64,000 bases of DNA from Kalaharituber pfeilii (GCA_015179045.1 WHUZ01000042.1:186001-250000); one strand, 5' to 3'. Positions 42,906-53,529 are shown, counted from the stretch's first letter. The notes: generated by a model not told the origin, from the sequence alone. Translations and numbers: made by a program.

Positions 42906-44062
42906 ACCAATATTGTTTTTATTATTTCCACAGAATACCAGTACCAGCAGCCATAGCATAACTATTAGATCATGTAGTTAGTCCTGGCAGTCAATATAAT
43001 ATGGGCCTATGCAATCTCGTCAGTCTTGTAGTAGGCGAGGGCAATCCTGCAAGTAAAGGTGTAGTTGCAATTTGATATGACTGGTTGGCGGCCAAAAGTA
43101 GTGAAACTAGTGCATCGAATTTAGCGAGGTTTTGCCCGCCCAAGAGATATAAAGAATGATGGCCAGCTTCTTTCAATGTCTTGGCAGCAGATTCTGTCAT
43201 GTAACTCTACTTAATGGGTATCATGTGTATTTAGTACGTAGCGCTGCATGATTGTATATCGCCGAGGTGTACCAAGCTTAAGAGGCCGTATTATTACAGA
43301 AAGGCAGATCGTTGCCACATCAGTTATGTTGTTCCTGTATATTGATATTGGTCAATAGTTTTCATTGGTCTGTATATAAAGAAGGTGGATTCCTCCAATG
43401 GACCTCCATGCGCTGCTGGGGTGGTCAAAGAGCCGCATGACGATGCAATCACAAAGCTGAAGGTGACGTACTCTCCTGACATAATGTACATGTGTTAATA
43501 TCACTCAACGATCCGATATGCCCATGCTGCAAGGTGATTATAATTATTCCCACAGTCTGTGGTGCAATTGCATTCTATTCATGATGTGTCACCTTTTACG
43601 AACCGCATGTTTCAGTTACTGAAATAGAGTGTACCCGAGTATTGCCTTCATTAGTGTGTTGAGCAGGTCAAGCGGAAAAATTATCCATGAGCGGCATCTG
43701 CTTGATGAGCGATCGACTACGCAGCTAGTACTAGCTAGTAAAATTCGCACATAGCGCATAATGTGCATTACAGTAGTACCCCTGTCCGAATATAAGTACA
43801 TATTTTACTGACTAGTATCTGTGTTTGAGCGTGCAGTTGCTAAGAGCTCGTATCTGCAGCAGAGCCTCACCTGTGCACCACTTCCAAAAGCGGCTTATTA
43901 TATTGACAGGATGATCAACCATGAACATGTAGTCCAGTCTTCGCGGGCGGCCAATGATGCAGCTTGAAATCAACTGAGATCCTAGAGTTGTATGTAGATC
44001 AGGAAAAATGATTCTCATGCCGCAACCTTTACTGCAGGGCTACTAGCTAGCATGTGCATTAA
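42906..44062. other. No recognised gene; weak ORF at 42991-43200 (-)
   Basis: A 69-codon minus-strand frame (MTESAAKTLKEAGHHSLYLL...) has a helical, non-repetitive look, but no homology, splice signals or extension that I can support. The rest is featureless. Confidence 0.35.
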
Positions 44063-44485
44063 TTAGTGAATCAGCTCTCGTCCCATATCATTCACTGTAG
44101 TCCTTTTCCAGTTCTTCTCCACATCCCCCCATTCTCTGAAGCCTTCTGGGCGAAACCTCTGCTGACTGCACTGGAAGGCTAGGTGCTCCCCTGTCTGGGC
44201 CTCCCCGCAGCTGCACTTCTCCGATTCCGCCGCTCCTATCCTCTTCAACCACACCCCACATCTTCCTCTCTCCAGGCGCATGGCAGTGAAGTTGGACACC
44301 GCTGTCCTATTCCACTCCATAACCTTTCCCTTTCCAAAGCCCTCCACTTCTCTCTTCTCCTTCCTCCACGCCTTCACCCTCTGGCGCAACCCACTTCCGG
44401 TGGCCACCTCCTTCCCCTGCATCACCGTCCCCTTCTTTGCCCACTCATCTGCCTTCTCATTTCCTGCGATTCCGATGTGAGCCTT

Positions 44486-45981
44486 TTTTTTTTTTTTTTT
44501 TTTTTTTATTTCACGTAACCCCGCTTGCAGCTGTTCGCCATGGCAGGGTCCCTGGACCGAAGTCCTTATGGCCCGGAGACAGGCACCTATGCAACTACAT
44601 ACAAACACGTCCCCTGATATGACATCAACGAAATGGCGTGATGTAAGAACGTCCATGTCTTGGGCAGTTGACTTCGTAGCTAAAGAGGTTACCGCAGATG
44701 ATCCTCCCTTCGCATCTGTCGGAGCACTCTTCCTTCTCCTCTACCACTGCTTCATCCATGTCCATCCTGTCATCTCGCTCCTTCCCCTTCTCTCTTGTAC
44801 CCACTCTATTCCACTCGTACAATTCCGAGTGTAGCCATCTCCCAGACAACCTTACCTTCGCTAGTTTTTGACCATCCGACTCTACCTCCCCTTTTAGGTA
44901 GATTACGACCGAGCTGGTCTTCTTCCCTTCCCTCCTCTCCTTCTTCAACAACCATCGGGCTGCAACTATACTCCCCATCCATGGGTTCGCCTTCTCCATC
45001 CAGTCCCTAACCTTTCCCAGCTTTTTGGTTGTTGCAATTCCATGTACCACAATTGCGCGACCGGACTGAGGCAGGCTCAACTGTCGCTTCCCGGTCTGTG
45101 GTTTGTTGACTTCTTGCGTGGGAGGTAATTTTTGGTTTTGTATGGAGATGGGAGGTGTCATCTTTTCTGTAGCCTTCTCCGAAGCTTTTGAGGGCTTCGA
45201 AGACTGCCCATTTGTTGGAATGGGGGCCGTGGGTACCTTCTTGCCCTTCATTAATGGTTGCGCTGAGGGGGTGGAAGACTTTTTAGGGGCCGGTGGTGTT
45301 GGTGGAATGTTTTGAGAGATAATTGCTGCATATGACAGCCGTGGTGGTATCTCTGGTTCGGTTTGTGTTTCCCTTTCCTTGGAGTCATGCTTCACAATAT
45401 CTGCATGCCGGTCTGTACATGTGTACCCTCCTACCCTTGTTGCAAGGACGTTGGTATACCCGTGTAAGACTCGGAGTTCCTCCAGGAACCTGTCCGTTGG
45501 TTCGAAGTTTGGTCTTGTCATTTGGTCTTCTATACATTGGTCAATGTGGTCAATGACTTCTCTCACTGCTTCAAGCATATAGGTCATGTTGACTCCACCA
45601 AGTCGTTCGCTAATAGACTTGTATAGTGAGGCCTCGAGACGGGTACTTCTGGCCAGAGTTATTTTGGCACCTGCGGGTATGTTTTTTGGTGCTGGGCTGC
45701 CCAATGCCATGAATCTATTGGTCCGATCCATGGTGGGAGTGCCAAGAAGTCAGGGATGTTGGTGTGCTGGCAACGGAGTGGGGAGCTGAATATGTCCTCG
45801 AAACTTCACCCCAAGGGGGAAACTTGAGGAGTTGGGTATTTTGGAATGAAAATTAGATCAAAAGACTCAGCGCACTGAGCACTTTCGATCTATGTAGGTT
45901 TCGCTGGGGGGACGTTGTATTTGCGGAGTGGCTTCCAAGTGCTCGTCCTGTCAAAGTGGTTGTCGCGTCGGGTTGGGTATG
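44486..45981 (-). mobile_element. Half-LINE: 5' UTR, complete ORF1, 3' UTR and tail B, no ORF2 (1496 bp)
   Basis: TSD CCGATGTGAGCCTT at 44472-44485 and 45982-45995, splitting the RNase H codons of a LINE B (VKAHIG|I). In element orientation there are 250 bp of 5' leader, ORF1 (45731-44625), a 3' UTR block GTGCCTGTCTCCGGGCCATA and GTCCAGGGACCCTGCC also present in LINE B ORF2 copies, then tail B and polyA. Nothing resembling endonuclease, RT or RNase H lies inside. Confidence 0.93.
44625..45731 (-). CDS. LINE ORF1 (gag-like) protein, 368 aa
   Basis: Intact frame. The N-terminal part (about 30-110) is helical with LEAVREVIDHIDQCIEDQM. The middle (about 115-225) is Pro/Ser/Lys-rich and starts with ETQTEPEIPPRLSYAAIISQ, a motif shared with the fragment at 55680-56361. 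The C-terminal domain (about 228-330) has AIVVHGIATTKKLGKVRDWM, IVAARWLLKKERREGKKTSS and VRLSGRWLHSELYEW, an RRM/gag-like fold in LINE ORF1 proteins by pattern. It ends near a Cys-rich CSDRCEGR-GNLFSYEVNCPRHG, reminiscent of the CPRHG endings of fungal ORF1 proteins. Expected role: binding LINE RNA in a particle with the ORF2 protein. It is the only undamaged ORF1 in the window. Confidence 0.85.
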   Translation of the reverse strand: MDRTNRFMALGSPAPKNIPAGAKITLARSTRLEASLYKSISERLGGVNMTYMLEAVREVIDHIDQCIEDQMTRPNFEPTDRFLEELRVLHGYTNVLATRVGGYTCTDRHADIVKHDSKERETQTEPEIPPRLSYAAIISQNIPPTPPAPKKSSTPSAQPLMKGKKVPTAPIPTNGQSSKPSKASEKATEKMTPPISIQNQKLPPTQEVNKPQTGKRQLSLPQSGRAIVVHGIATTKKLGKVRDWMEKANPWMGSIVAARWLLKKERREGKKTSSVVIYLKGEVESDGQKLAKVRLSGRWLHSELYEWNRVGTREKGKERDDRMDMDEAVVEEKEECSDRCEGRIICGNLFSYEVNCPRHGRSYITPFR

Positions 45982-46574
45982 CCGATGTGAGCCTTGACCC
46001 ACATCAGTTTCGCATCTCCTCCCTTCTTCTTCCTCCTCGCTACCGCGTCCACTACCCTTCTCACATCCTCGGTCTTTCCCTTTCCCTCCTTGCCTGCCTT
46101 CTGAACCGCCATGACAGCAGCTTCAGAATCTAAGCAAACCAGGACCGGTACCTCCTCCGGTACACTCTCCAGCGCACTTCTCACCCCCCTCACCTCCCCG
46201 TCAAAAACCGTCGCCGTTCTCCCTACTACCTCCGCCACCACCGCGGATCTTCCCACACCCCCGCCCCCACCTTGCTGTCCTCGACCTTACTACCATCCGA
46301 GAAGAGAACTGCTCTCCCTCTTCCGGCCTCCTCAATCGAGGTCTCCCACTCCTCTCTCCCCCCCTTCTTTCGCCCCAGTCTCTCTGCAAACTCTACTTCC
46401 ACCTTCTCGCACTCTCCTCCCCACGATATCTCTTCTTCCTCCCCGGCGAATCTTGCCCACTGGCCCTGCCAGCGGTCTAGCACTGCCTCGTACCCGTCTT
46501 CTTTCCCCAGTGCCCACTGCATCCCCCAGTCTCTCCAATTTCTCGCCTCCTCTTCTCTCTCCTCACTCCCCATC

Positions 46575-47461
46575 CCGCGAGCTGGGTTTGGGAAGGGCAG
46601 GTTTGTGAAGTAGGGCAGAAAAGCACTCATAAATTGCTTCTGGCTGCAGACTAGGAAAGGTGGAGTAATGAGGAGGAGGGAGATCAGTGGTGAGAAGGTA
46701 CAATGCACCTGTGGAGAGATGTAGAGTGCTGAGCACATGGTATTCAGGTGTGCTGAACTGAAGCGGCCCTAGAGGAAGGATAAAGAGGGGGGTGCAAGTC
46801 ACCTGGTAGTCCTGGAAGTACTTAGAGGAGAAAAGGTGGAAGCAAGAGGGTATGGAGAGCGATCCGGTGACTCCGGTTGAGCGTTGGTTTGCCAGCCTTG
46901 ATTTGGGGTAGCTGGGGATGGAGGGTACTGGGTGCCCAAAGTGTGTACTTGGGTTGGAGGTGGATAATAAATTGGGTACAAAAATCGCTGGGGCTCGATG
47001 GCTGTTGACGTAAGAGAGGAGGGAGGGAAAGGTGACTAGTTCAGTTGTTGCTTACCTGGCGGGGGCAGGTAGAGCTAGTCAAATACTAGAGACTCTACGC
47101 ATCGGAGGTAAGAAGTACAGATGGGATGCGTATGAGTGGGATAGAACAAAGAAAGATAAAGGAAAGCAGGTGGGTAGGGCTGGGCAGGATGTAATGGAGA
47201 CTGATTAAGGACCCATTGTATGTATTGTTGTGCTTGGCCCACTGTCTGTCTGCATTTGTTCATCTGCAGCCAAAGTGAAGCTGTGTAGATAGATATGTAG
47301 TACAGTAGTATGGGGGATGCCGCCCACAGTCCGGTGTCACAGACTTGCCTTCGGGTAATAAATAGGCTGAGAGCCTCTATGCGGGGTTACAAAAAAAAAA
47401 AGGTGTGTACTTATGCAGGATGTATAGTTAGTTCCTTTTAACCTGACCCCAAAAAAAAAAA
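46575..47461 (+). mobile_element. LINE C C-terminal fragment hosting a half-LINE
   Basis: Plus-strand GFGKGRFVK, REISGEKVQCTCGEM and SAEHMVFRCAELKRP match the LINE C end at 51048-51350. The fragment stops at 46950, is split by 46951-47402, and resumes for about 50 bp to an AACCTGACCCC-A14 end at 47461. Confidence 0.75.
46951..47402 (+). mobile_element. Half-LINE: ORF1 C-terminus joined to tail C (452 bp)
   Basis: Codes for LGTKIAGARWLLT, VTSSVVAYLAGAGRASQILE, LRIGGKKYRWDAYEWDR and a stop, then 3' UTR, AGGCT-GAG-AGCCT, ATGCGGGGTTAC and A11. TSD GTGTGTACTT at 46941-46950 and 47403-47412. No ORF2 sequence. Confidence 0.9.
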
Positions 47462-47509
47462 AAATGCTACTGGCATACAGCCGTGGCTTTACTATAATGG
47501 CTCACGAAG

Positions 47510-47525
47510 CCCTAACCCTAACCCT
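47510..47525. repeat. Interstitial telomere-like repeat
   Basis: CCCTAACCCTAACCCT, 2.7 units of the TTAGGG telomere repeat common in filamentous fungi. Too short to be a telomere. Confidence 0.7.
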
Positions 47526-48042
47526 GGCGTGCTTGGAATATGTTCGATACTAACTGGATTGCAAAAATCGTCATCAACGAGTGGCAAATAATCATGGTCA
47601 CATCTAGATTACAGTCCCATGGCCCAAGACATCAGCACCCTGAAGGTAGACAAGGGACATCGCTTCGTAGGGCGATTATGCACCCCTTCGCTTTCATAGG
47701 CCGCATGTGCAGGTTCGAGTGAGCACGGATTCACAATGGCCATGCATGGTTGATAGAAGCTATTGGGAGAAAATCGTGTGCAGGGTAACCGGGTTCGAGA
47801 GCACGAACGGGTCCTCACTAGTGATAGTGTGTTCAATGGTTAATCATTCTCAACCCATATTTCAACTCCTACGTGCAGAGAGACTATGTTTATTGAGTAT
47901 AGATAGATACTTGTTATTTGATCAGCCATTTGAACCAGACGTGAGGTGAATGGAAGGGAGAGCGCATCAGCAGCAAGGCTACTCATAATCAGGCACCACA
48001 ACGGATCCTAAACTCCTAACAAGCCCGCCAATGATGCTACAC
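47526..48042. other. No recognisable gene
   Basis: Short ORFs only; no repeat ends identified. Confidence 0.4.
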
Positions 48043-48054
48043 AATCACACACCC

Positions 48055-48234
48055 TTTCCTTTGGCGTGGACCGACCTTGACGTTTATTTCACTTTGGTTA
48101 TAAATTTCCTGTGGCAGACATATTTTCCTTTGGCTTACGAATGTCCTATTCTATTTTGTATTTACCTATATCTCGCCATAGCCCATAGGGCGGCATGCGA
48201 GTAATGATAAAAAAAAAAAAAAAAAGAGAAAAAA
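48055..48234 (+). mobile_element. LINE A 3' end insertion (180 bp)
   Basis: 3' UTR, CTCGCCATAGCCCATAGGGC, GCATGCGAG, AATGAT and an A-rich end. TSD AATCACACACCC at 48043-48054 and 48235-48246. Confidence 0.92.
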
Positions 48235-48253
48235 AATCACACACCCGCACTCT

Positions 48254-48650
48254 TTTTAATATCATTACTCGCATACCGCCACGTGGGATACGATAAGATT
48301 ACATACAAAGATCAAAAAAAACTAGCAAACCACACAGAAACCCTCGCCAATATCAGAGCTATTGCAGTCTCATCTGTCCATCCACATCATCAACTCATAA
48401 TGGGTCCAGTTTGTCCTCCTGGGGTGTTGGCGCATGTTTGAGGTGGTGCCGAGTCGGAGCGAGCAATTGAAGGCAAACGTTAAGAGCAGATGGATAGACA
48501 TGAGAAGGATGCGAGGGAGAAGGAGTAGAACGAGATGTCAATGGCGAGTGCCATGTGAGAGTGGTCGCGGGGTCTTCTGTTGGAAAAAACGAGTGGTAAG
48601 CGTGGCCCTGAACTCGAAACCTGCCGCTACACCGTGGGAGAGTTGATGCA
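48254..48650 (-). mobile_element. Diverged LINE A C-terminal fragment with tail A
   Basis: T-run, AATATCATTACTCGCATACC, a degenerate stem and ORF2 C-terminal LMMWMDR-type coding near 48375-48400. Upstream coding is scrambled. Confidence 0.65.
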
Positions 48651-48679
48651 TGGAGTGGACGAATGGAAGAGACAGGTTT

Positions 48680-48735
48680 ATATATATATATATATATGTC
48701 AATATTTGCATGCTGCCCTATGGGCTATGACGAGA
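48680..48735 (-). mobile_element. Tail-only LINE A insertion with (AT)n in place of polyA (56 bp)
   Basis: ATATATATATATATAT precedes GTCAATATTTGCATGCTGCC and CTATGGGCTATGACGAG. TSD AAGAGACAGGTTT at 48667-48679 and 48736-48748. Confidence 0.93.
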
Positions 48736-48915
48736 AAGAGACAGGTTTGGTGAGCGACGCGGCGACTTCTACGTGGAATGAAGAGGGCTATTGGCACGTG
48801 AGGGTTGCATAGTAGATACTTATATATGGGTATTCTGTACTGCAGCACACTGTTCCGGTATTTTTGAGACTCGAGTGTAAATGGCTTCTTCGTTCGTCAC
48901 TTAGGCTGTTGAACT

Positions 48916-49012
48916 TAAGCCTGCCTCCGGGCTTTGAGGGTTTAGTCCCAGGGGCCCTGCCATGGCGAACAGCTGCACGCGGGGTCATGTGACATAAAAA
49001 AAAAAAAAAAAA
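48916..49012 (+). mobile_element. Short LINE B 3' end insertion (97 bp)
   Basis: TAAGCCTGCCTCCGGGCTTT, GAGGG, GGGGCCCTGCCATGGCGAAC, AGCTGCACGCGGGGTCATGT and A18. TSD AGGCTGTTGAACT at 48903-48915 and 49013-49025. Confidence 0.94.
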
Positions 49013-49039
49013 AGGCTGTTGAACTCGTAGAGGCAGCGG

Positions 49040-49291
49040 TGTGGTGACGACGACGGAATAGGTAAGAGGTAAAGCTTGACATGGAAAGCACGTGGAGATA
49101 AGGGCAGCACGTGAGGCGATATCATATATATAGACTTCCTGTACTGTAGCACATACAATCAACAACCTTCTTCTCTTCTCTTCTCTTCGCACTCGCACTC
49201 GCACTCGCATTTAGTCGTACGTTCGTTCCGCCAGTTCTCACCGCTCCGGTCCATCGCAAGGCAGTAGTTGATACTATCTGCCTATCTTACA
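49040..49291 (-). mobile_element. Solo LTR (252 bp) with flanking 4-bp repeat GCGG
   Basis: In inverse orientation starts TGTAAGATAGGCAG and ends GTCGTCACCACA, like 12718-13027. GCGG at 49036-49039 and 49292-49295. A TATA-rich patch (ATATATATAGAC) and a CTTCTCTTCTCTT run lie inside. Confidence 0.87.
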
Positions 49292-49449
49292 GCGGAGGTG
49301 GGGGTATACAGTGTACGAAGAGGGGGAGAGGATCCACTGTCGTCAATGATGATCGGTAAGTAGAGAGCCAGAGAAATGGACACATGGGGCTTGCATATAC
49401 GTTGCGTATTGCGACCCCGAGTGCCGAGTACGAGAAATGCGAGAAATAT

Positions 49450-50110
49450 ATATATTTGATCACGTAACCCCGCATACAAGCTCTCAGCCTATGGCAGGAC
49501 CCCTTTATTACCCGGAGGCAGGTCTGTGACACCGGATTGCGGGCCGGATCACCCTACTTATCTATCTACACGACTTCACCGTGGCTGCAGATGAACAAAT
49601 GCAGACAGACAGTGGACCAAGCACAACAATACATACAATGGGTCCTTAATCAGTCTCCATTGCATCCTCCCCAGCCCTACCCACCTGCTTTCCTTTGTCT
49701 TTCCTTCCCCTATCCCACTCATACGCATCCCATCTGTACTTCCTACCTCCGATGCGTAGAGTCTCTGGTATTTGACTAGTCCTACCTGCCCCCTCCAGGT
49801 AAACAACAACAGAACTAGTCGCCTTTCCCTCCCTCCTTCTCTTGTTTTAACAGCCATCTAGCCCCAGTGATTTTTGTGCCCAGTTCATTATCCGCCTCCA
49901 ACCACTTCCAAACATTCCCCAGTCTCTTGGTCACTGCTATCCCATGAACTACTATTGCTGAAGTCGCAGGTCGTAGTTCCGGCTTATTTGGTAAAAGGGG
50001 CTTGCTCTTTGTAGTAGAAGTAGCCCTGGAGGTGGTGGTCTTTCCTTTGGCACAGGCAGGTGGGTATCTCTTCTTAACGCTGGGTGGGGTGGGAGGGTCT
50101 GTGTTACGGA
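49450..50110 (-). mobile_element. Half-LINE: ORF1 C-terminus joined to tail C
   Basis: Minus strand reads AIVVHGIAVTKRLGNVWKWL, TKITGARWLLKQEKEGG, a short frameshift and WDAYEWDRGRKDKGKQVGRA ending at a stop. Then comes a 3' UTR like that at 47230-47380, AGGCT-GAG-AGCTT, TATGCGGGGTTACGTGATC and an AT-rich end. The right boundary is uncertain because a LINE A copy follows at 50126. Confidence 0.82.
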
Positions 50111-50125
50111 ATCTACGATGATGTT

Positions 50126-50433
50126 AGGCAAGGCGGACTCACCGGAATGCCGGTGGTGTGGGAACCCGGAGAACTTCGCACACATAGCCAACGGGTGCCA
50201 GACATGGAGGACCAAGCTAAAAGACGGAGCGGGTGGACTGAGACAGCTGGAGAAGGGAATAAACATCGCGGAGATACTGGAATGGGCAGGACAAGAGTGA
50301 CAGTTTAGCTTTTTTCATCTCCTTAGTTCCTAGCGTCATATCATCGTTTCTAACTCTACATGTATTTAAAGAAAACCTCGCCATAGCCTACCAGGCGGCA
50401 CGCGAGTAATGAAATTAAAAAAAAAAAAAAAAA
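50126..50433 (+). mobile_element. 5'-truncated LINE A (308 bp)
   Basis: Encodes GKADSPECRWCGNPENFAHI, GINIAEILEWAGQE, then tail A with the GCCT-ACC-AGGC stem and polyA. TSD TACGATGATGT at 50115-50125 and 50434-50444. Very close to the copy at 21211-22782. Confidence 0.94.
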
Positions 50434-50449
50434 TACGATGATGTAGCTA

Positions 50450-50879
50450 AAGTGAGGGTGTAACTTAGGACAACGCTTGAAGCTTGACCATCTCTCGAGG
50501 GTAGAAGGCCCTCATTATATAGCCAGCTCCCCGCGCACGCCCACTGTATGTTCTATTGCTTATGCTACCTATGCTTAACAATCGATATCAATGCTTAACA
50601 ATCAATAATAACGTCTTGGTAGCTGAGGCTGTGCACAATAAGCCTACGCGTACTCTTGCCACTCGGTGGCGCAACTCACTTACTCAACCATGCGCTCTGC
50701 TTGTGATACACTTCCGTGACCCGACCTGTCAATTGTATTGCCCTGCTGTAGCTATCGGTTGATCAGGCCGAATGGTCACTAGCAGCCTTACGGGTCAACT
50801 CAGGTGGATATCCCCAGCATCTCTGGGTAGGCCCGTGACAATCTGGCCTGATCTTTGGGGGAGCTGTGGAGGTTTAGGC
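50450..50879. repeat. LTR-like dispersed repeat remnant
   Basis: GGTGTAACTTAGGACAACGC (50457) resembles 60340 (GGTGTAACCTAGGACACCGC). CAGGCCGAATGGTCACTAGC (50764) is the inverse of a block near 10490. No coding seen. Confidence 0.5.
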
Positions 50880-51979
50880 AGCCGCTTCTGCATTTTTTTT
50901 TTTTTTTTTTCTTTTTCACGTAACCCCGCATACAGGCTACCAGCCTATGGCACGGACCCATATACCCGGGCCAGGTTTGGGACAACTAACTACGGAATCT
51001 ACATACACACCTTGAGCACCCAGTGCCCTCCGTCCCCCGGTCCCCGGCTACCCCAGATCGAGGCAGGCAAACCAGTACTCGACCGGGTCGCCTTCCACGC
51101 CTTCTTGCTTCCAGCCTTTCTCCTCTAGGTCCTCCCAGGACTGCCAGGTGACATGCGCCCCATCTTTGTTCTTCCTCTGGGGCCGCTCCAGTTCGGTGCA
51201 TCTGAACACCACATGCTCAGCACTCCATGCCTCACCACATGTGCATTGTACCTTCTCGCCACTGACCATCCTCCTCCACATAGCTCCGCCTTTTCCAGTC
51301 CGCAGCCATGTGTAATTTGTGAGTGCTCTCCTGCCCCACTTTACGAATTTGCCCTTCCCAAACCCTGCACGCTCCCTCTCCTCTTTTCTTTTTCAAACTA
51401 ACTCTTGACGCAGCCCACCCTCAGTGGCCTGCCCATCATACCTCATGCACTTGGCCCCTCTTTGGCCAACTCATCCGCCTTCTCATTGCCTTCTATCCCC
51501 ACGTGGGCCTTGACCCATGCCAGCTTCACTGCATCCGCCTTCCTTCGCCTCCGCCGCCTCTCTGCAATCAGCTCTATCACCCGCGCTAGGTCTGCGGTTC
51601 TTGCCTTGCAAGTTTTTCCTGCTTTCTGGACTGCACTGATAGCTGCCTGAAAGTCTGCGAGTAGTAGTACTTTTGCACTGCCATCAACTGCTTCAAGGGC
51701 ACCCCTCATTCCTGAGACCTCACCGTCCCGCACAGTTGCTTTTGTGCCTACCCACCGGGACCCTTCTGACTCGCCTGCTACCACCTGCCTCCAGCACCAT
51801 CCGCCACCAACACCGCCTTCCTCACTGCGGCTGCCATCTGTAAAAATAGCCACCGAGTCACCCTTAGCCTCATTGATGGCCTTTTCCCATTTGGCTGGGG
51901 CGTCTTCCTTGCACAGCTTGAGGTCAATGACCTCAATGCCTGTCTGCGGTAGGTGTACATCTCGCCCCCAGGACACTCT

Positions 51980-52635
51980 TTTTTTTTTTTTTTTTATATC
52001 ATTACTCGCTTACCGCCTGTAAGGCTATGGCGAGGTGTTATGTTAATTACAAACATATGCAAATGGACAGAAAATGAAAAGAAAAAGGCCATAGTTCACG
52101 TCCTCGCTCCGTCTTCTCCCAGCATCTCCATCAGCCGTTGCAACGGGTCGCCCTCCCCCTCCCCTGGTTTTGGGGGCTGGCGTATTGTCTCCATGCCCCC
52201 CGGCCATCTCCTTTGCCACACTCTGCACTCCTCCAGTAAGTGTCTCGTGGTCTCATCCGCCTCCCCGCACCACCTACACACCGGGTCTGCCGCCTCCCTT
52301 ATGTGATGTCTCCAGGCTCTCAAGCCTTTCGCCCCCAGCAGGCCCGGTAGTCGTGTCACTTGAGAGCCGAGTCTCTCTAGGGGCCGGTATTTTTTTTTTT
52401 TTTTTTTTTTTTATATCAATACTCGCATGCCGCCCAAAGGGCTATGGCGAGGGTCTTTATTAATGAAAGTAAAAGCACTAAAAACGATCGCACCCACTAA
52501 CTACATGTGTTGCCCGCGGTGGTCCTACGTGATGCGCGAAAGGGAAAATAGGGGCCGGTATGTGAGGCCTAGTCTGGTCCGCTCCGACGCTCTCTCCCTC
52601 TTCAACTCCTGTCTTATCCCCGATTCCGTCACCAC
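51980..52635 (-). mobile_element. LINE A fragment inserted in LINE C, itself carrying an ORF1 tail
   Basis: TSD CCCCCAGGACACTCT at 51965-51979 and 52636-52650. Minus strand: VVTESGIRQELKRERASERT and RLGLTYRPL, an insertion, then TRLPGLLGAKGLRAWRHHIR, DPVCRWCGEADETTRHLLEE and DPLQRLMEMLGED, and tail A. Confidence 0.93.
52391..52548 (-). mobile_element. ORF1-type LINE A 3' end (158 bp), third nesting level
   Basis: PolyT, tail A (GCCC-TTT-GGGC), then the inverse of the ORF1-associated block (ACATGTGTTGCCCGCGGTGG). TSD TAGGGGCCGGTAT at 52378-52390 and 52549-52561. Confidence 0.92.
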
Positions 52636-53529
52636 CCCCCAGGACACTCTCTCCTCCTCATTGACCTCGAGAGTGCTGGCAATCTTTCCAGCTACTGACT
52701 CAAACCCATCATTTTTGTCTGTAGCATAACCCAAGCTAAAGTCTCTCCAGTCCCTCCCCCTCTCACCCTCTCTGTCTGGGTCTGGGGCTACCATTCCAGT
52801 GAAGCTTTCCGGCCACAGATCTCCGACTCCTGTAGGGTCCCTCACTGATCTTAGTGCATACCTTGCTTGGCCTTGATCGAGAATCGTCGTTACACTCTCT
52901 ACTCCAGCAATGGCCTCGACCTTTACTCTCGCTGCCCCTCGGACTGCACCAGTGCATTTGCGGAGTGCTTGATACTGCAACTTCTCAAACTCCTCTCTCC
53001 ACTGCTTCTGGCCTCTCCACCCAATTTCGGACCCCCAAAGGGCCACTGCCCTTACCATGACCTCTCAACATCTGCCCTTCTCTTGGCCTTCTTACCCATG
53101 ACTAGGACCTCCTCCTTTGAGGTCTCCAGTGGTAGACCGTGAGCTTCAGCAGCCTCCCTGACTACTCCTGCAATTCTCTCCCCAATTCTCCTCATATCCT
53201 TTCCTCCTTCCCAATCCAGAATGACACAGTTCATATCATCTACAAATGAGGGCAGCTCTACTTCACAGTCTCTCACTGCTGCAGCTACCTTTGTTTCCAT
53301 CTCTTCTAGAATTGGTGCCATGTAGATGAGGAACACAACTGGGGATAAAGGCGAGCCCTGCGGCACACCTACATTCGACCTGCCATTGCCCCTCGCCTGT
53401 CCGTCCCATTCCACCTCAAACTCTCGCTCCCGGAAGAAGGTTTCTAACCAGGACAACCATTTCTCAGCTTTAGAACCCTGTACTCGGTGCTTGACCATAT
53501 CCCAACGTGTGTTCCCAAAGCCTCCCTTG

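Larger units (their letters stand above)
44063..46600 (-). mobile_element. LINE B ORF2 fragment interrupted by an ORF1 element
   Basis: Minus strand: 46600-45996 encodes ARNWRDWGMQWALGKEDGYE, EEEISWGGECEKVEVEFAER, LFSDGSKVEDSKVGAG (frameshift), VRGVRSALESVPEEVPVLVC and LMWVKAHIG. After the insertion 44471-44063 resumes with HIGIAGNEKADEWAKKGT, AVSNFTAMRLERGRCGVWLK and CSCGEAQTGEHLAFQCS. RNase H catalytic Asp (SDGS, CLDSE, ADEWA) are visible. No tail B is attached at the left end. Confidence 0.87.

Noticed and set aside
46226..46738. 170-aa frame as a complete host protein
   Set aside because: Its first 50 residues are antisense to a LINE C fragment, and the rest is LINE B ORF2 ending in a frameshift.
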